A stretch of DNA of 64,000 bases from Puia sp. (GTDB lineage: Bacteria; Bacteroidota; Bacteroidia; Chitinophagales; Chitinophagaceae): assembly GCA_031292515.1 (NCBI GenBank), contig JARLGZ010000108.1:1-64000 (forward strand), written 5' to 3'. Positions 16,108 to 24,639 of the stretch are shown here, in pieces. Positions within the stretch are counted from its first letter, which is position 1, and the number at the start of each line of letters is the position of its first letter. Below the pieces are notes generated by a model. That model was not told where the DNA came from. It ran no database searches and saw only the letters and a list, made by a program, of their open reading frames with translations. The translations under genes were made by a program, and so were the position numbers.

Positions 16108-17592
16108 TTAGATTCCTGAGTACGACAATCCTAATTCCTTCGAATTGATAAGGATGATCCTGGTTTGAATCTTTACGCCACGCGAACTCCTGGGAGCTTC
16201 CTGCATGAGTGCAGCCCCGGCTCCGATGCCGCGGAAATAGAGATTTTCCGTCTTGTATACTTTTTTGTTGGCCTGGATATACTGCACTTCCACTACGACA
16301 AGGTCCAGGGGATGAATGGACCTGTTGCTGACCGTGAGTTGCAATTCGGAAATCCCGCCGAAGGTCCCCGTATTATATTTGTTGGTAGAAATGGAGACCT
16401 GGCTGACAACCGCGTTATTAACCGATTCTTTGTCGGCTGTCTCATCTGTCCTGTGGGAGGCTTCCCTGACGGGCTGGGCAAACGAGGCCAGCGCCGAATC
16501 CTTTTGGGAACCGCCCGTGGCGCTCCCGGCGGGTTTTTGGGTGGCTGTTACAGCCTGCTTTGGTTTCCCCAAAACTGTTTTTTTCCTTTGAGCCCCATCC
16601 CGGTTCGTCTTACCAGATGCGGGAACCGGATCGGAAATGGCCGGGCCGGACGTGTTTCCCGGATTACCGGCAGATTGCCCCGGATTGGAGACTGCCGTCG
16701 TATAAACGGGAACGGGAGAATTGGCATGCACCCCGGCCTGGCTGCCTGTCAGGCCTGCTGAAGATTGATCTGCGCCACGAAAACGCCCGCTGATGGATAA
16801 TCCTATAAAAACGCCGGCCGCAAGCAAGGCGATAACGCCCAGGGTCATAACCAGGGGACGCGTGATCCGGAGGGATGAGGACCGGCCGTGGTGGGGCCTT
16901 TTTTCCACAAAATGGAGATCGCCGAACTCAGACCGGTGAGAAAAATCCTCCTCAATCACAGCCTGGTGTGGAATTTGACCAATGGAAAGGGCCGCAGCCT
17001 TCAGATGATCTCTGTGTGCGTGTTCATCGCGTTCCGGCAGGGGCATGGAATAAGACCTGGCGGGTTCCGGATTCACGGACTCTTTGACTTCACTGATCTC
17101 TTTGACGTCCGGGATGGCAGGTTTACTCGTATTGACCGGCATGGTAACATAGATGATCCTGCGGCCGGGGGCAGATGTGACCGGCTCGGCGGCGACAGGC
17201 TCGGCGCCATTTCTCTTGACGGGAGCAATCGTCTCCGTAACCGAAGCGACGGGCATTTCCGCAACCGGGGTAACAGAGACGGCATCCCTCGCAGTAGCGC
17301 GTGTTTCCAAAAAAGGTGCTTCAGAAGCCGTATTGACCGTATTGTTGGCAGTGGAAGTCTGTAGGGACGAAGATGATTGTTGGGAGGGCTTCCTGAAAAA
17401 ACGATCGAAGGGCTGTTCTTCGACCACGGGAGCGAAGGATTTTAATTCTTCGACTTCACCCGGATAACGCCAGGCAGCACTTTTTCCGTCTACCCATACA
17501 AGATCGTATGGTTTGAGGCCTTTGCTTTTCAACTCTTCGATGGAGTAGGGGCCGCTCTGTTTGTTGTCACGTAAGAGCAAATAATTACTCAT
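16108..17592 (-). CDS. GYF_2-domain membrane protein with C-terminal beta domain
   Basis: A 494-aa protein. Residues 1-50 are a GYF_2 (DUF4339) domain (YLLLRDNKQSGPYSIEELKSKGL, VWVDGKSAAWRYPGE), which typically binds proline-rich partners. Residues 55-240 are a long, low-complexity Pro/Ala/Val/Glu linker. A single membrane helix lies at about 246-268 (PLVMTLGVIALLAAGVFIGL). A second Ser/Gly/Thr-rich linker leads to a beta-rich domain of about 90 residues (GTFGGISELQLTVSNRS, LDLVVVEVQYIQANKKVYKTENLYF). It probably senses or scaffolds across the inner membrane, with the GYF domain cytoplasmic. Function is unknown. It diverges from the phosphohexomutase gene. Confidence 0.82.
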   Translation of the reverse strand: MSNYLLLRDNKQSGPYSIEELKSKGLKPYDLVWVDGKSAAWRYPGEVEELKSFAPVVEEQPFDRFFRKPSQQSSSSLQTSTANNTVNTASEAPFLETRATARDAVSVTPVAEMPVASVTETIAPVKRNGAEPVAAEPVTSAPGRRIIYVTMPVNTSKPAIPDVKEISEVKESVNPEPARSYSMPLPERDEHAHRDHLKAAALSIGQIPHQAVIEEDFSHRSEFGDLHFVEKRPHHGRSSSLRITRPLVMTLGVIALLAAGVFIGLSISGRFRGADQSSAGLTGSQAGVHANSPVPVYTTAVSNPGQSAGNPGNTSGPAISDPVPASGKTNRDGAQRKKTVLGKPKQAVTATQKPAGSATGGSQKDSALASFAQPVREASHRTDETADKESVNNAVVSQVSISTNKYNTGTFGGISELQLTVSNRSIHPLDLVVVEVQYIQANKKVYKTENLYFRGIGAGAALMQEAPRSSRGVKIQTRIILINSKELGLSYSGI

Positions 17593-17865
17593 CTGTTACC
17601 GGTTATAAGGTATTTATAAAATAGCACAGGTCTATCAATCGGTACAGAAGTCAACAACAAATAAAGAGCCTGATTGTGTGAATACTTAGTTATAAGTAGT
17701 AGACGGACAACCGGCTATTCATAACAAATTTAGCGATTCTGGCAATGAATCAAAAAATCCCGGCCAGGAATCTTTAACAAAGCCCGAAATAAGTATTTTT
17801 ATCTAATTTACCGGCATGGATCGGAGAACTAATTATTAAAACACCAAATTCGTAAATTGATTGAC

Positions 17866-19593
17866 ATGGATGCTGCTATACAGGAAAAAGTGAATTTATG
17901 GCTTACCGGCAATTATGATCAGGCCACCCGGGATGAGGTTGCCCGGATGGTCAATGAGAGCCCCGCAGAGTTGACCGACAGCTTTTACAGGAACCTGGAG
18001 TTTGGTACCGGGGGGTTAAGGGGTATTATGGGGGTTGGGACCAACAGAATCAACAAATATACCGTCGGAATGGCAACCCAGGGATATGCCAACTATCTCA
18101 GAAAGTCCTTTCCCGACAGGGAAATAAGAGTTGCCATCGCCCACGACAGCAGGAACAACAGCCGTTTTTTTGCGGAAACGGCGGCTAATATATTCGCCGC
18201 CAATGGTATAAAGGTCTTTTTGTTCCAGTCGCTGCGGCCGACCCCGGAGCTCAGTTTTAGCATACGCTACCTGAAATGTCAGGGGGGCGTAGTCTGTACC
18301 GCTTCGCATAATCCCAGGGAATACAATGGATATAAGGCTTATTGGGACGATGGCGGCCAGCTTGTGCCCCCCCATGATACAAACGTCATCGCGGAAGTTG
18401 AGAAGATCGCCTCCATAGACGAAGTCCGGTGGAGCGGAGGAGATGCCAATATTACGATGGTCGGCAAAGAAATCGACGAAGCCTATATAAATATGATCAA
18501 GGGATTGTCCATTTACCCGGAGATTATCCAAAAACAGCACAATCTCAGGATCGTATATACCCCTATACATGGAACGGGGATCAAACTCGTGCCGGAAGTA
18601 TTGCAAAGATTCGGGTTTAGCAATGTACACGTGGTGAACGAACAGGCCACCCCGGATGGAGACTTTCCCACCGTTGTCTATCCAAACCCGGAAGAAAGCG
18701 AGGCCATGAGTATCGGTCTGAAAAAAGCCCGGCAGATCGATGCCGATATTCTCCTGGGAACCGACCCTGACGCGGACCGTGTAGGGATCGGGATAAAAAA
18801 CGGGGAGGGGGAATGGGTGCTCATGAATGGCAACCAGACGGCCGTTCTGGCTTTCAATTATCTCATCGAGGCGCGTAAGGCAAAGGGTATCGCCCAGCCT
18901 AACGACATGGTTGTCAAGACGATCGTCACCACCGATATGATCGACCGGATCGCCCGGAAAAATGGCGTCACCTGCTATAATGTGCTCACCGGCTTTAAAT
19001 GGATCGCCGAGCTCATAAAAGAGAAAGAGGGTACGGAAAACTATGTCATCGGGGGAGAAGAGAGTTACGGCCTGCTGATCGGGGCCGGCCTGCGCGACAA
19101 AGACGCCGTCAGCGCGGTGGCCTTCCTCTGCGAGATGGCCGCCTATGAGAAGGACAAGGGCAAGACCCTGTATGATAAATTGATCGAACTCTATACTGAA
19201 TATGGTTTTTATAAGGAATCGCTGATCTCGATCACCCGGAAAGGTATGAACGGCCAGAAAGAGATCGCCGATATGATGGAATCTTATCGAAGCAATCCCC
19301 CTGCTTCCATCAATGGATCTGCCGTTGTCCAGCTGCTCGACTATGAGCTGAGGACCGGTAAAAACCTGCAGACGAATGAGACCTGGCCCCTCCTGCTCCC
19401 GCAATCCAACGTGCTCCAGTTCCTGCTCGCCGATGGCAGCAAGATCTCGGCACGGCCTTCGGGGACGGAGCCCAAGATAAAGTTCTATTTCAGCGTAAAC
19501 GCGAGGCTGGAAAAAGTGGCCGATTTCGAAACTATACAAGCGATGCTCAACGCCCGCATCGAAGGCATTATCAAGGGCATGAAGCTCAGGTAG
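17866..19593 (+). CDS. Phospho-sugar mutase (phosphoglucomutase/phosphomannomutase)
   Basis: A 575-aa alpha-D-phosphohexomutase. The phosphoserine loop is TASHNPREYNGYKAY with Ser at about residue 147, the metal loop is DPDADR at about 300, the sugar loop is GGEESYG and the phosphate-binding loop is RPSGTEPKIKFY. The length and eukaryote-PGM2-like pattern suit conversion of glucose-1-P and glucose-6-P, linking the glg genes further along the window to glycolysis; phosphomannomutase or phosphopentomutase activity is possible. The ATG at 17866 is used, as the frame's first codon is an upstream TTG. The stop codon lies inside a 9-base tandem repeat (see findings). Confidence 0.93.
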   Translation: MDAAIQEKVNLWLTGNYDQATRDEVARMVNESPAELTDSFYRNLEFGTGGLRGIMGVGTNRINKYTVGMATQGYANYLRKSFPDREIRVAIAHDSRNNSRFFAETAANIFAANGIKVFLFQSLRPTPELSFSIRYLKCQGGVVCTASHNPREYNGYKAYWDDGGQLVPPHDTNVIAEVEKIASIDEVRWSGGDANITMVGKEIDEAYINMIKGLSIYPEIIQKQHNLRIVYTPIHGTGIKLVPEVLQRFGFSNVHVVNEQATPDGDFPTVVYPNPEESEAMSIGLKKARQIDADILLGTDPDADRVGIGIKNGEGEWVLMNGNQTAVLAFNYLIEARKAKGIAQPNDMVVKTIVTTDMIDRIARKNGVTCYNVLTGFKWIAELIKEKEGTENYVIGGEESYGLLIGAGLRDKDAVSAVAFLCEMAAYEKDKGKTLYDKLIELYTEYGFYKESLISITRKGMNGQKEIADMMESYRSNPPASINGSAVVQLLDYELRTGKNLQTNETWPLLLPQSNVLQFLLADGSKISARPSGTEPKIKFYFSVNARLEKVADFETIQAMLNARIEGIIKGMKLR

Positions 19594-19623
19594 CACAGGT
19601 AACGGAGGTAAAACAGGTAATGG
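19588..19623 (+). repeat. Four 9-base tandem units spanning the mutase stop codon
   Basis: Four consecutive 9-base units begin with AGGTA: AGGTAGCAC, AGGTAACGG, AGGTAAAAC, AGGTAATGG. The first contains the mutase stop TAG. Because the period is nine, each further unit places another stop (TAA) in the same frame. Confidence 0.7.
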
Positions 19624-19626
19624 AAA

Positions 19627-19672
19627 ATGCCCGGCGAACCATCCTTGCGGGATGGATTGCCGGGCATCTTTT
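19627..19672. terminator. Bidirectional terminator between the mutase gene and nrdA
   Basis: ATGCCCGGC..CCATCC (from 19627) pairs with GGATGG..GCCGGGCAT (to 19667) around a short TTGCG-type loop and is followed by CTTTTA on the plus strand and TTTTCC on the minus strand. It can end the mutase transcript and, read from the other side, the nrdBA transcript. Confidence 0.85.
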
Positions 19673-19683
19673 ATAAACCTTTC

Positions 19684-19764
19684 CGATTCGAACATTCTAT
19701 CCGAACGTTCTCTATTCCATACATTCTCTATCCGGATTCTATGCGCTCTCTATCCGGCGGGGGC
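19684..19764. repeat. Imperfect CTATCCG repeat downstream of nrdA
   Basis: The segment repeats variants of TTCTCTATCCGGA four times (TTCTATCCGA, TTCTCTATTCC, TTCTCTATCCGG, GCTCTCTATCCGG) within about 80 bases, just beyond the nrdA stop. It shows no coding features. Confidence 0.4.
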
Positions 19765-19782
19765 TGTACGTTTTCGGCAGAA

Positions 19783-22173
19783 CTAGGCGCTGCAAGTGAC
19801 GCAACCTTCCTCCATGCTGCAAGTCGGGCCGGCGGCGATGGTGTCGTCAGCCTGTCCCTCTACGACCTTAAGATTGTGTTGGTTGACCAATGGCTCCACC
19901 ATTTTGCCACCCTGCTTTTCCACGGTGAACTGGACGGCCTGGGAGGCCGCCTGCGTACGCAAATAGTACATGCCTGTCTTCAGCCCGCTTTTCCAGGCGT
20001 AGAAATGCATGGAAGTGAGTTTGCTCGCCGAAGGAGTCTCCACGAAGAGGTTCAGCGATTGTGACTGGCAGATATAAGCGCCTCTGTCCGCTGCCATATC
20101 GATGATGTTCCTCTGTTTGATTTCCCATACCGTTTTATAGATCTCTTTGATGGATGCCGGTATCTCTTCGATACGCTGGATCGAGCCGTTGTGGGAGATG
20201 ATCCGGTTCTTCATCTCGTCGCTCCAGAGGTTCAGCTCGACCAGGTCCTTTAACAGGTGTTTGTTTACTACTACGAATTCCCCGCTCAATACCCTTCTCA
20301 CATAGATGTTGGAGGTATAGGGTTCGAAGCATTCATTGTTACCCAGTATCTGGGAAGTGGAAGCCGTGGGCATAGGCGCCACGAGCAGGGAGTTGCGGAC
20401 GCCGAATTTTATGACTTCATCCTTCAGCCGGTACCAGTCCCAGCGAAGCGTGGGCTCTACATTCCACATATCGAACTGGAAAATGCCTTTAGAAGCCGGG
20501 GAGCCCGCAAAGGTCTCGTAAGGGCCCTGTTCCTTTGCCAGGTCCTTCGATGCCGTCATCGCTGCAAAATAGATGGTCTCGAATATTTCCTTGTTGAGCT
20601 TCTTGGCCTCATCGCTTTCAAAAGGCAGACGCAACAGGATGAACGCGTCCGCCAGGCCCTGGACACCCAGACCGATCGGCCGGTGTCTGAGATTGGAATA
20701 CCGGGCTTCTTCTATCGGGTAGTAGTTGTGGTCGATGATCTTGTTGAGATTGCGGGTCACTTCATAAGTGACTTCATACAATTTGTCATGATCGAATTTA
20801 CCTTCTTTTACATAGCGGGGAAGGGCCAGGGAAGCCAGGTTGCATACCGCCACCTCATCGGGCGAGGTATATTCCATGATCTCCGTGCAGAGATTGGAAC
20901 TCTTGATTGTACCGAGATTTTGCTGGTTGCTTTTGCGGTTGGCGGAGTCTTTATACAGGAGATAAGGCGTACCCGTTTCGATCTGCGCGTCCAGGATGGC
21001 AAACCAGAGATCCTGGGCCTTGACGGTCCTCCTGGCTCTTCCTTCCGCCTCATAACGGATATACAATTGCTCGAATTCTTCTCCCCAGCATTCGGCCATA
21101 CCGGGCGCTTCGTGCGGGCAGAATAGGCTCCAATTGCCATTCTCTTCGACCCTTCTCATGAACAGATCCGATATCCAGAGCGCATAGAAAAGGTCCCGTG
21201 CCCTCATTTCTTCCTTTCCGTGGTTCTTACGCAGATCCAGGAACTCGAATATATCTGCATGCCAGGGCTCCAGGTATACCGCGAAAGCCCCTTTGCGCTT
21301 TCCGCCTCCCTGGTCTACGTACCGGGCGGTGTCATTGAAGACGCGCAACATGGGGATGATTCCGTTGCTGGTCCCGTTGGTGCCTCCGATATATGAACCG
21401 GTGGCGCGGATATTATGAATAGAGAGGCCGATGCCGCCGGCGCTTTGTGAAATCTTGGCCGTTTGTTTGAGCGTATCGTAGATCCCATCGATGCTATCTC
21501 CCTTCATCGTCAGCAGGAAACAACTGCTCATCTGCGGTTTCGGCGTGCCTGCATTGAAGAGGGTAGGGGTCGCATGCGTAAACCAGCGTTCGCTCATCAG
21601 ATGATAGGTCTTTATGGCGCTGTCGATATCATCGTGATGGATGCCGATGGCCACACGCATGTACATATGCTGCGGGCGTTCCACGACCTTGCCGTCCACT
21701 TTCAGCAGGTAAGATCGCTCGAGGGTTTTGAAACCGAAATAATCGAAGCCATAGTCCCGGTCGTAGATGATGGTGGAATCGAGCAGTTCGGCATGCTCCT
21801 GTATGATGGCCCACACCTCTTCCGATAACAGCGGGGCTGCCTTGCCCGCTTTGTTGTCACGGCATTCATACAGTAATTTCATCGTGCCGGAAAAACTCTT
21901 GATGGTATTCTTATGCAGATTGCTGACGGCAATGCGGCTGGCAAGCAGGGCATAGTCCGGGTGTTTTACAGTCAGGGAGGCGGCGGTTTCAGCGGCGAGG
22001 TTATCAAGTTCCGTCGTCGTTACCCCGTCGTAAAGTCCCTCTATCACTTTTTTAGCGACATCGATGGAGTTTACGAACCGTCTGTCGAGGCCATAACAGA
22101 GCTTCTCGATCCGGGCGGTGATCTTGTCGAATTTTACGGACTCTTTCTTTCCGTGTCTTTTTTCTACATACAT
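19783..22173 (-). CDS. nrdA: Ribonucleoside-diphosphate reductase, alpha subunit (class I)
   Basis: The 796-aa large subunit reduces ribonucleoside diphosphates to deoxynucleotides, using the radical made in NrdB. The N-terminus ([24 protein letters not shown]) is an ATP-cone allosteric domain. The active-site segment [13 protein letters not shown]-like stretch (here [16 protein letters not shown]), the loop [18 protein letters not shown], the central NLCTEI and the [19 protein letters not shown] finger are visible. The C-terminal redox pair is EEGCVTCSA. The sequence is of the eukaryote-like class Ia type common in Bacteroidota. It follows nrdB by 21 bases and lies under the same cobalamin riboswitch. 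Confidence 0.97.
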   Translation of the reverse strand: MYVEKRHGKKESVKFDKITARIEKLCYGLDRRFVNSIDVAKKVIEGLYDGVTTTELDNLAAETAASLTVKHPDYALLASRIAVSNLHKNTIKSFSGTMKLLYECRDNKAGKAAPLLSEEVWAIIQEHAELLDSTIIYDRDYGFDYFGFKTLERSYLLKVDGKVVERPQHMYMRVAIGIHHDDIDSAIKTYHLMSERWFTHATPTLFNAGTPKPQMSSCFLLTMKGDSIDGIYDTLKQTAKISQSAGGIGLSIHNIRATGSYIGGTNGTSNGIIPMLRVFNDTARYVDQGGGKRKGAFAVYLEPWHADIFEFLDLRKNHGKEEMRARDLFYALWISDLFMRRVEENGNWSLFCPHEAPGMAECWGEEFEQLYIRYEAEGRARRTVKAQDLWFAILDAQIETGTPYLLYKDSANRKSNQQNLGTIKSSNLCTEIMEYTSPDEVAVCNLASLALPRYVKEGKFDHDKLYEVTYEVTRNLNKIIDHNYYPIEEARYSNLRHRPIGLGVQGLADAFILLRLPFESDEAKKLNKEIFETIYFAAMTASKDLAKEQGPYETFAGSPASKGIFQFDMWNVEPTLRWDWYRLKDEVIKFGVRNSLLVAPMPTASTSQILGNNECFEPYTSNIYVRRVLSGEFVVVNKHLLKDLVELNLWSDEMKNRIISHNGSIQRIEEIPASIKEIYKTVWEIKQRNIIDMAADRGAYICQSQSLNLFVETPSASKLTSMHFYAWKSGLKTGMYYLRTQAASQAVQFTVEKQGGKMVEPLVNQHNLKVVEGQADDTIAAGPTCSMEEGCVTCSA

Positions 22174-22194
22174 ATATAATAGATTTAATAGGTT

Positions 22195-23166
22195 TTAAAA
22201 GTCCTCTTCCAGGCTGAACGACTGTGATTCCTTGTTGTTCATCACCCCCGATTTCTGGTAATCGCCTACCCTTTTCTCGAAGAAATTGGTCTTGCCTTGC
22301 AGCGAGATCATTTCCATAAAATCAAAAGGGTTGCCTGCATGGAATAGTTTCGGGTAGCCCAGCTCTGCCAGCCACCTGTCCGCTACAAACTCGATGTATT
22401 GTTGCATCAGCTTGGCGTTCATGCCGATCAGGTCGACGGGTAGGGCTTCGGTAATGAACTCCTTTTCAATTTTCACCGCGTCGCCGATGATCGAATAGAC
22501 GGCTTCCTGGCTGAGTTTCCCGTTGAGCATGCTATAGAGCAGACAGGCAAATTCGCAGTGCAGGCCTTCATCCCGGCTGATGAGTTCGTTGCTGAAGGTC
22601 AGCCCCGGCATCAGGCCCCTTTTCTTCATCCAGAATATCGAACAGAAGCTGCCGCTGAAGAAAATCCCTTCGACCGCTGCAAAGGCTACCAGCCTTTCGG
22701 CAAAATTCCCATTCTCAATCCAGCGGAGCGCCCATTCGGCCTTTTTTTTAACCGCGGGCACCGTATCGATGGCGTGGAAAAGACGATGTTTCTCCTGGGG
22801 ATCTTTGATATAAGCATCGATCAGCAGCGCATAGGTCTCCGAGTGGATGTTTTCCATCATGATCTGAAACCCGTAAAAACAGCGTGCTTCCGGTAATTGC
22901 ACCTCGCTCATGAAATTCACCGCCAGATTTTCGTTTACAATTCCATCGCTGGCGGCGAAAAAAGCCAGTATATGCGAAATAAAGTGACGCTCCCCGACGT
23001 TTAAAGAGGACCAGTCCTTCATATCGCCGCTTAGGTCGATCTCCTCGGCGGTCCAGAAACTGGCTTCGTGTTTTTTGTACATCTCCCACACCCTGGGATA
23101 GTTGATTGGCAGGATCACGAATCGATCCTTATTCTCCTTTAACAATATTTCATTTTCCGCTGACAT
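22195..23166 (-). CDS. nrdB: Ribonucleoside-diphosphate reductase, beta subunit (class I)
   Basis: The 323-aa small subunit carries the di-iron site and tyrosyl radical. The radical region is [20 protein letters not shown], with the Tyr in CFYGFQ; iron ligands come from the Glu and His in [15 protein letters not shown] and [11 protein letters not shown]. The C-terminal SFSLEEDF resembles the tail that docks on NrdA. The sequence is strikingly like eukaryotic R2. It is the first gene of the nrdB-nrdA operon, and its long leader contains a cobalamin riboswitch, so expression should fall when adenosylcobalamin is abundant. Confidence 0.97.
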   Translation of the reverse strand: MSAENEILLKENKDRFVILPINYPRVWEMYKKHEASFWTAEEIDLSGDMKDWSSLNVGERHFISHILAFFAASDGIVNENLAVNFMSEVQLPEARCFYGFQIMMENIHSETYALLIDAYIKDPQEKHRLFHAIDTVPAVKKKAEWALRWIENGNFAERLVAFAAVEGIFFSGSFCSIFWMKKRGLMPGLTFSNELISRDEGLHCEFACLLYSMLNGKLSQEAVYSIIGDAVKIEKEFITEALPVDLIGMNAKLMQQYIEFVADRWLAELGYPKLFHAGNPFDFMEMISLQGKTNFFEKRVGDYQKSGVMNNKESQSFSLEEDF

Positions 23167-23206
23167 ATAGACAATAAATTACATGTTAGGTTCACAGCCA
23201 ATACGA

Positions 23207-23228
23207 TGCCTCAGGAATCACTCCTGGC
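23207..23228 (-). promoter_or_regulatory. Hairpin in the nrdB leader, candidate expression platform
   Basis: On the minus strand GCCAGGA pairs with TCCTGAGGC around GTGAT, about 45 bases before the nrdB start and downstream of the riboswitch aptamer. No T tract follows, so a translational or anti-terminator role is as likely as termination. This is inferred from position only. Confidence 0.35.
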
Positions 23229-23295
23229 AGTTCTCCCATAAAGTCTGCGATAAGTTGAATACAACCAATCCTTGCCGGACCCCATCCGGGGAGGT

Positions 23296-23530
23296 TCCTG
23301 ACAGATAACTGCTGCGGCTGGTCTCCCGGCTCGTAACTATTTTGCCGTCCTTCCCGCTACCGTCGACCTCCTGCTTGCCGGTCGACGGAAACAATGGACA
23401 GGTGAACAGGCAAAATGAGATCATTACTTACAGCCGCCCGACAGACCATGATTCTCAGCGTTCCCGTTTAGCTGATCGAACGGATGGTATCAGGTGGGTT
23501 CGTCATCCGTCCAAACCGTAACAGATATTT
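23296..23530 (-). ncRNA. Cobalamin (B12) riboswitch upstream of nrdBA
   Basis: Read on the minus strand, the leader shows the conserved blocks of the cobalamin aptamer in order. There is a GGACGGATG...CATCCGTTC stem; then TAAACGGGAA with the GAGAATC element (23454-23470); then the B12-box-like GTCGGGCGGCTGTAAGT (around 23430-23446); a perfect 9-bp stem (23360-23388); the GGGAAGGACGGCAAAATAG block (23337-23355); and the 3' block GAGCCGGGAGACCAGCC (around 23315-23332). The aptamer ends about 130 bases before nrdB. In other bacteria B12 elements in front of B12-independent isozymes (MetE, NrdAB) switch them off when adenosylcobalamin is present, so the same logic is inferred here. Confidence 0.92.
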
Positions 23531-23673
23531 AAAACAAGAACTAATGCGAAAGTAATCTCTACCCGCAAAACATACAGTGAAGGTTCTCCACATCCTGTGC
23601 ATAGCTTTTTCCGCCATTATGGGGCGGCTTGCGGACAGCGGATCCGCGGCTTTTTCCGCGCTATTCCGGATAA

Positions 23674-23817
23674 TTATTCCTCCCGTATGGGGAGCCCGGG
23701 GCCCGGCGCCGTTTTAGGTTTCATTATTAGCGACAACAGGGTGCCTGCTCCTATTACCAGGTATTCCCCGATAGTATGTTCATTTGTCTGCGGGACGATA
23801 TTTTTTAAGGGCTTTGC
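23674..23817 (-). pseudogene. 3' remnant of a GT87-like membrane protein gene
   Basis: Directly after the methyltransferase stop, 47 codons remain open in the same frame to a TAA at 23674-23676. They encode [19 protein letters not shown] followed by a basic Pro-rich tail. The end of the GT87-like gene in this operon encodes [19 protein letters not shown], so the two share EHTIGEYL and a following hydrophobic helix, and the DNA is clearly similar too. No start or upstream domains remain. The simplest reading is that a second GT87 paralogue once ended here and was deleted down to its last exon-like tail. Read-through extension of the methyltransferase is a less likely alternative. Confidence 0.65.
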
Positions 23818-24639
23818 CTATTTTTTTCGAGCCTCTGCGACCCAGGCTTCCAGCGGGCTTTGCAAGGGCTTTTCACCGAAGCGGGCTGCAATCTCCTTTT
23901 CTACACTTTCCCGTATGCGGAACAGGAGTTCCGGGGCGTTTTCAATAATGAACCCGATTACTGGCGAGCCTTCTACCAATCCTGTCGCCGCTTCGGCGGC
24001 AGTGGGGCTGAAGCCTGTCATTTTCCGCAGCTCCATCCTGATATCGGAAAACCCGGCCGCCCGCACCAGGGACCTTATCTGGTCTTCGTCGTGAAAGGAA
24101 AAAGGAGATCGATAAAAGGCGGGAGGGCGGTCGGGAAAGAAACGATCGATGATCTCGCTGGCTTTATATACGACTTCGTTGGAGGCGATCGTATTCCAAG
24201 TATTGAAATGCAGCCGGCCACCTGGTCGCAGCACGCGATGGAACCCAGTAAAGGCTTTTGCCTTGTCAGGAATAAACATGATCCCAAACTGGGAGACTAC
24301 CAAATCGAAGGAGGCGTCTTCGTAAGGCAGATCCTGCGCATCGCTGATCCCCCATTGTATTTGCGCATCTTGTACTTGCCGCTTCGCGATGGCAATCATA
24401 TGCGGGTTGAGATCGAGGGATTCCAACCGCGTGGCCGGAGGCAACACCCGGCGTAAATGACGGGTGAGCCTACCCGTTCCACAGGCTATTTCCAATACGT
24501 CCTGTAAGACCGGTGTCTGTGAAAGGCCCGCTCCGATGCGTGTCGCCAGGTCTTCCGCGAAAGGCTCGAACAAAAGGGGGCCCAGGTACCGGTCATATTT
24601 TTCGGGTACGGAACCTGGATAGGAACTATTTCTCTTCAT
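23818..24639 (-). CDS. Class I SAM-dependent methyltransferase
   Basis: A 273-aa methyltransferase. Motif I is [15 protein letters not shown] near residue 47, the acidic SLDLNPHMI loop follows, then [24 protein letters not shown] and the [15 protein letters not shown] strand typical of UbiE/Methyltransf_11 enzymes. The substrate is not recognisable. It overlaps the upstream FAD oxidoreductase gene by 14 bases and is the last intact gene of the glycosyltransferase / oxidoreductase / methyltransferase operon, so a role in modifying a surface glycan or lipid-linked sugar is plausible but inferred. Confidence 0.88.
   Translation of the reverse strand: MKRNSSYPGSVPEKYDRYLGPLLFEPFAEDLATRIGAGLSQTPVLQDVLEIACGTGRLTRHLRRVLPPATRLESLDLNPHMIAIAKRQVQDAQIQWGISDAQDLPYEDASFDLVVSQFGIMFIPDKAKAFTGFHRVLRPGGRLHFNTWNTIASNEVVYKASEIIDRFFPDRPPAFYRSPFSFHDEDQIRSLVRAAGFSDIRMELRKMTGFSPTAAEAATGLVEGSPVIGFIIENAPELLFRIRESVEKEIAARFGEKPLQSPLEAWVAEARKK

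Noticed and set aside
15919-16119. 66-codon plus-strand ORF with a duplicated LLTKQWH
   Set aside because: The duplication is explained by a 21-bp DNA tandem repeat; no signal, domain or promoter supports translation.
18016-19695. 559-codon minus-strand ORF opposite the phosphohexomutase
   Set aside because: It is an antisense shadow of a well-conserved gene with all catalytic loops; the translated product shows no domain pattern.
23218-23424. 68-codon minus-strand ORF upstream of nrdB
   Set aside because: It lies within the conserved 3' half of the cobalamin aptamer; the sequence is explained by RNA structure, and the peptide has no recognisable features.
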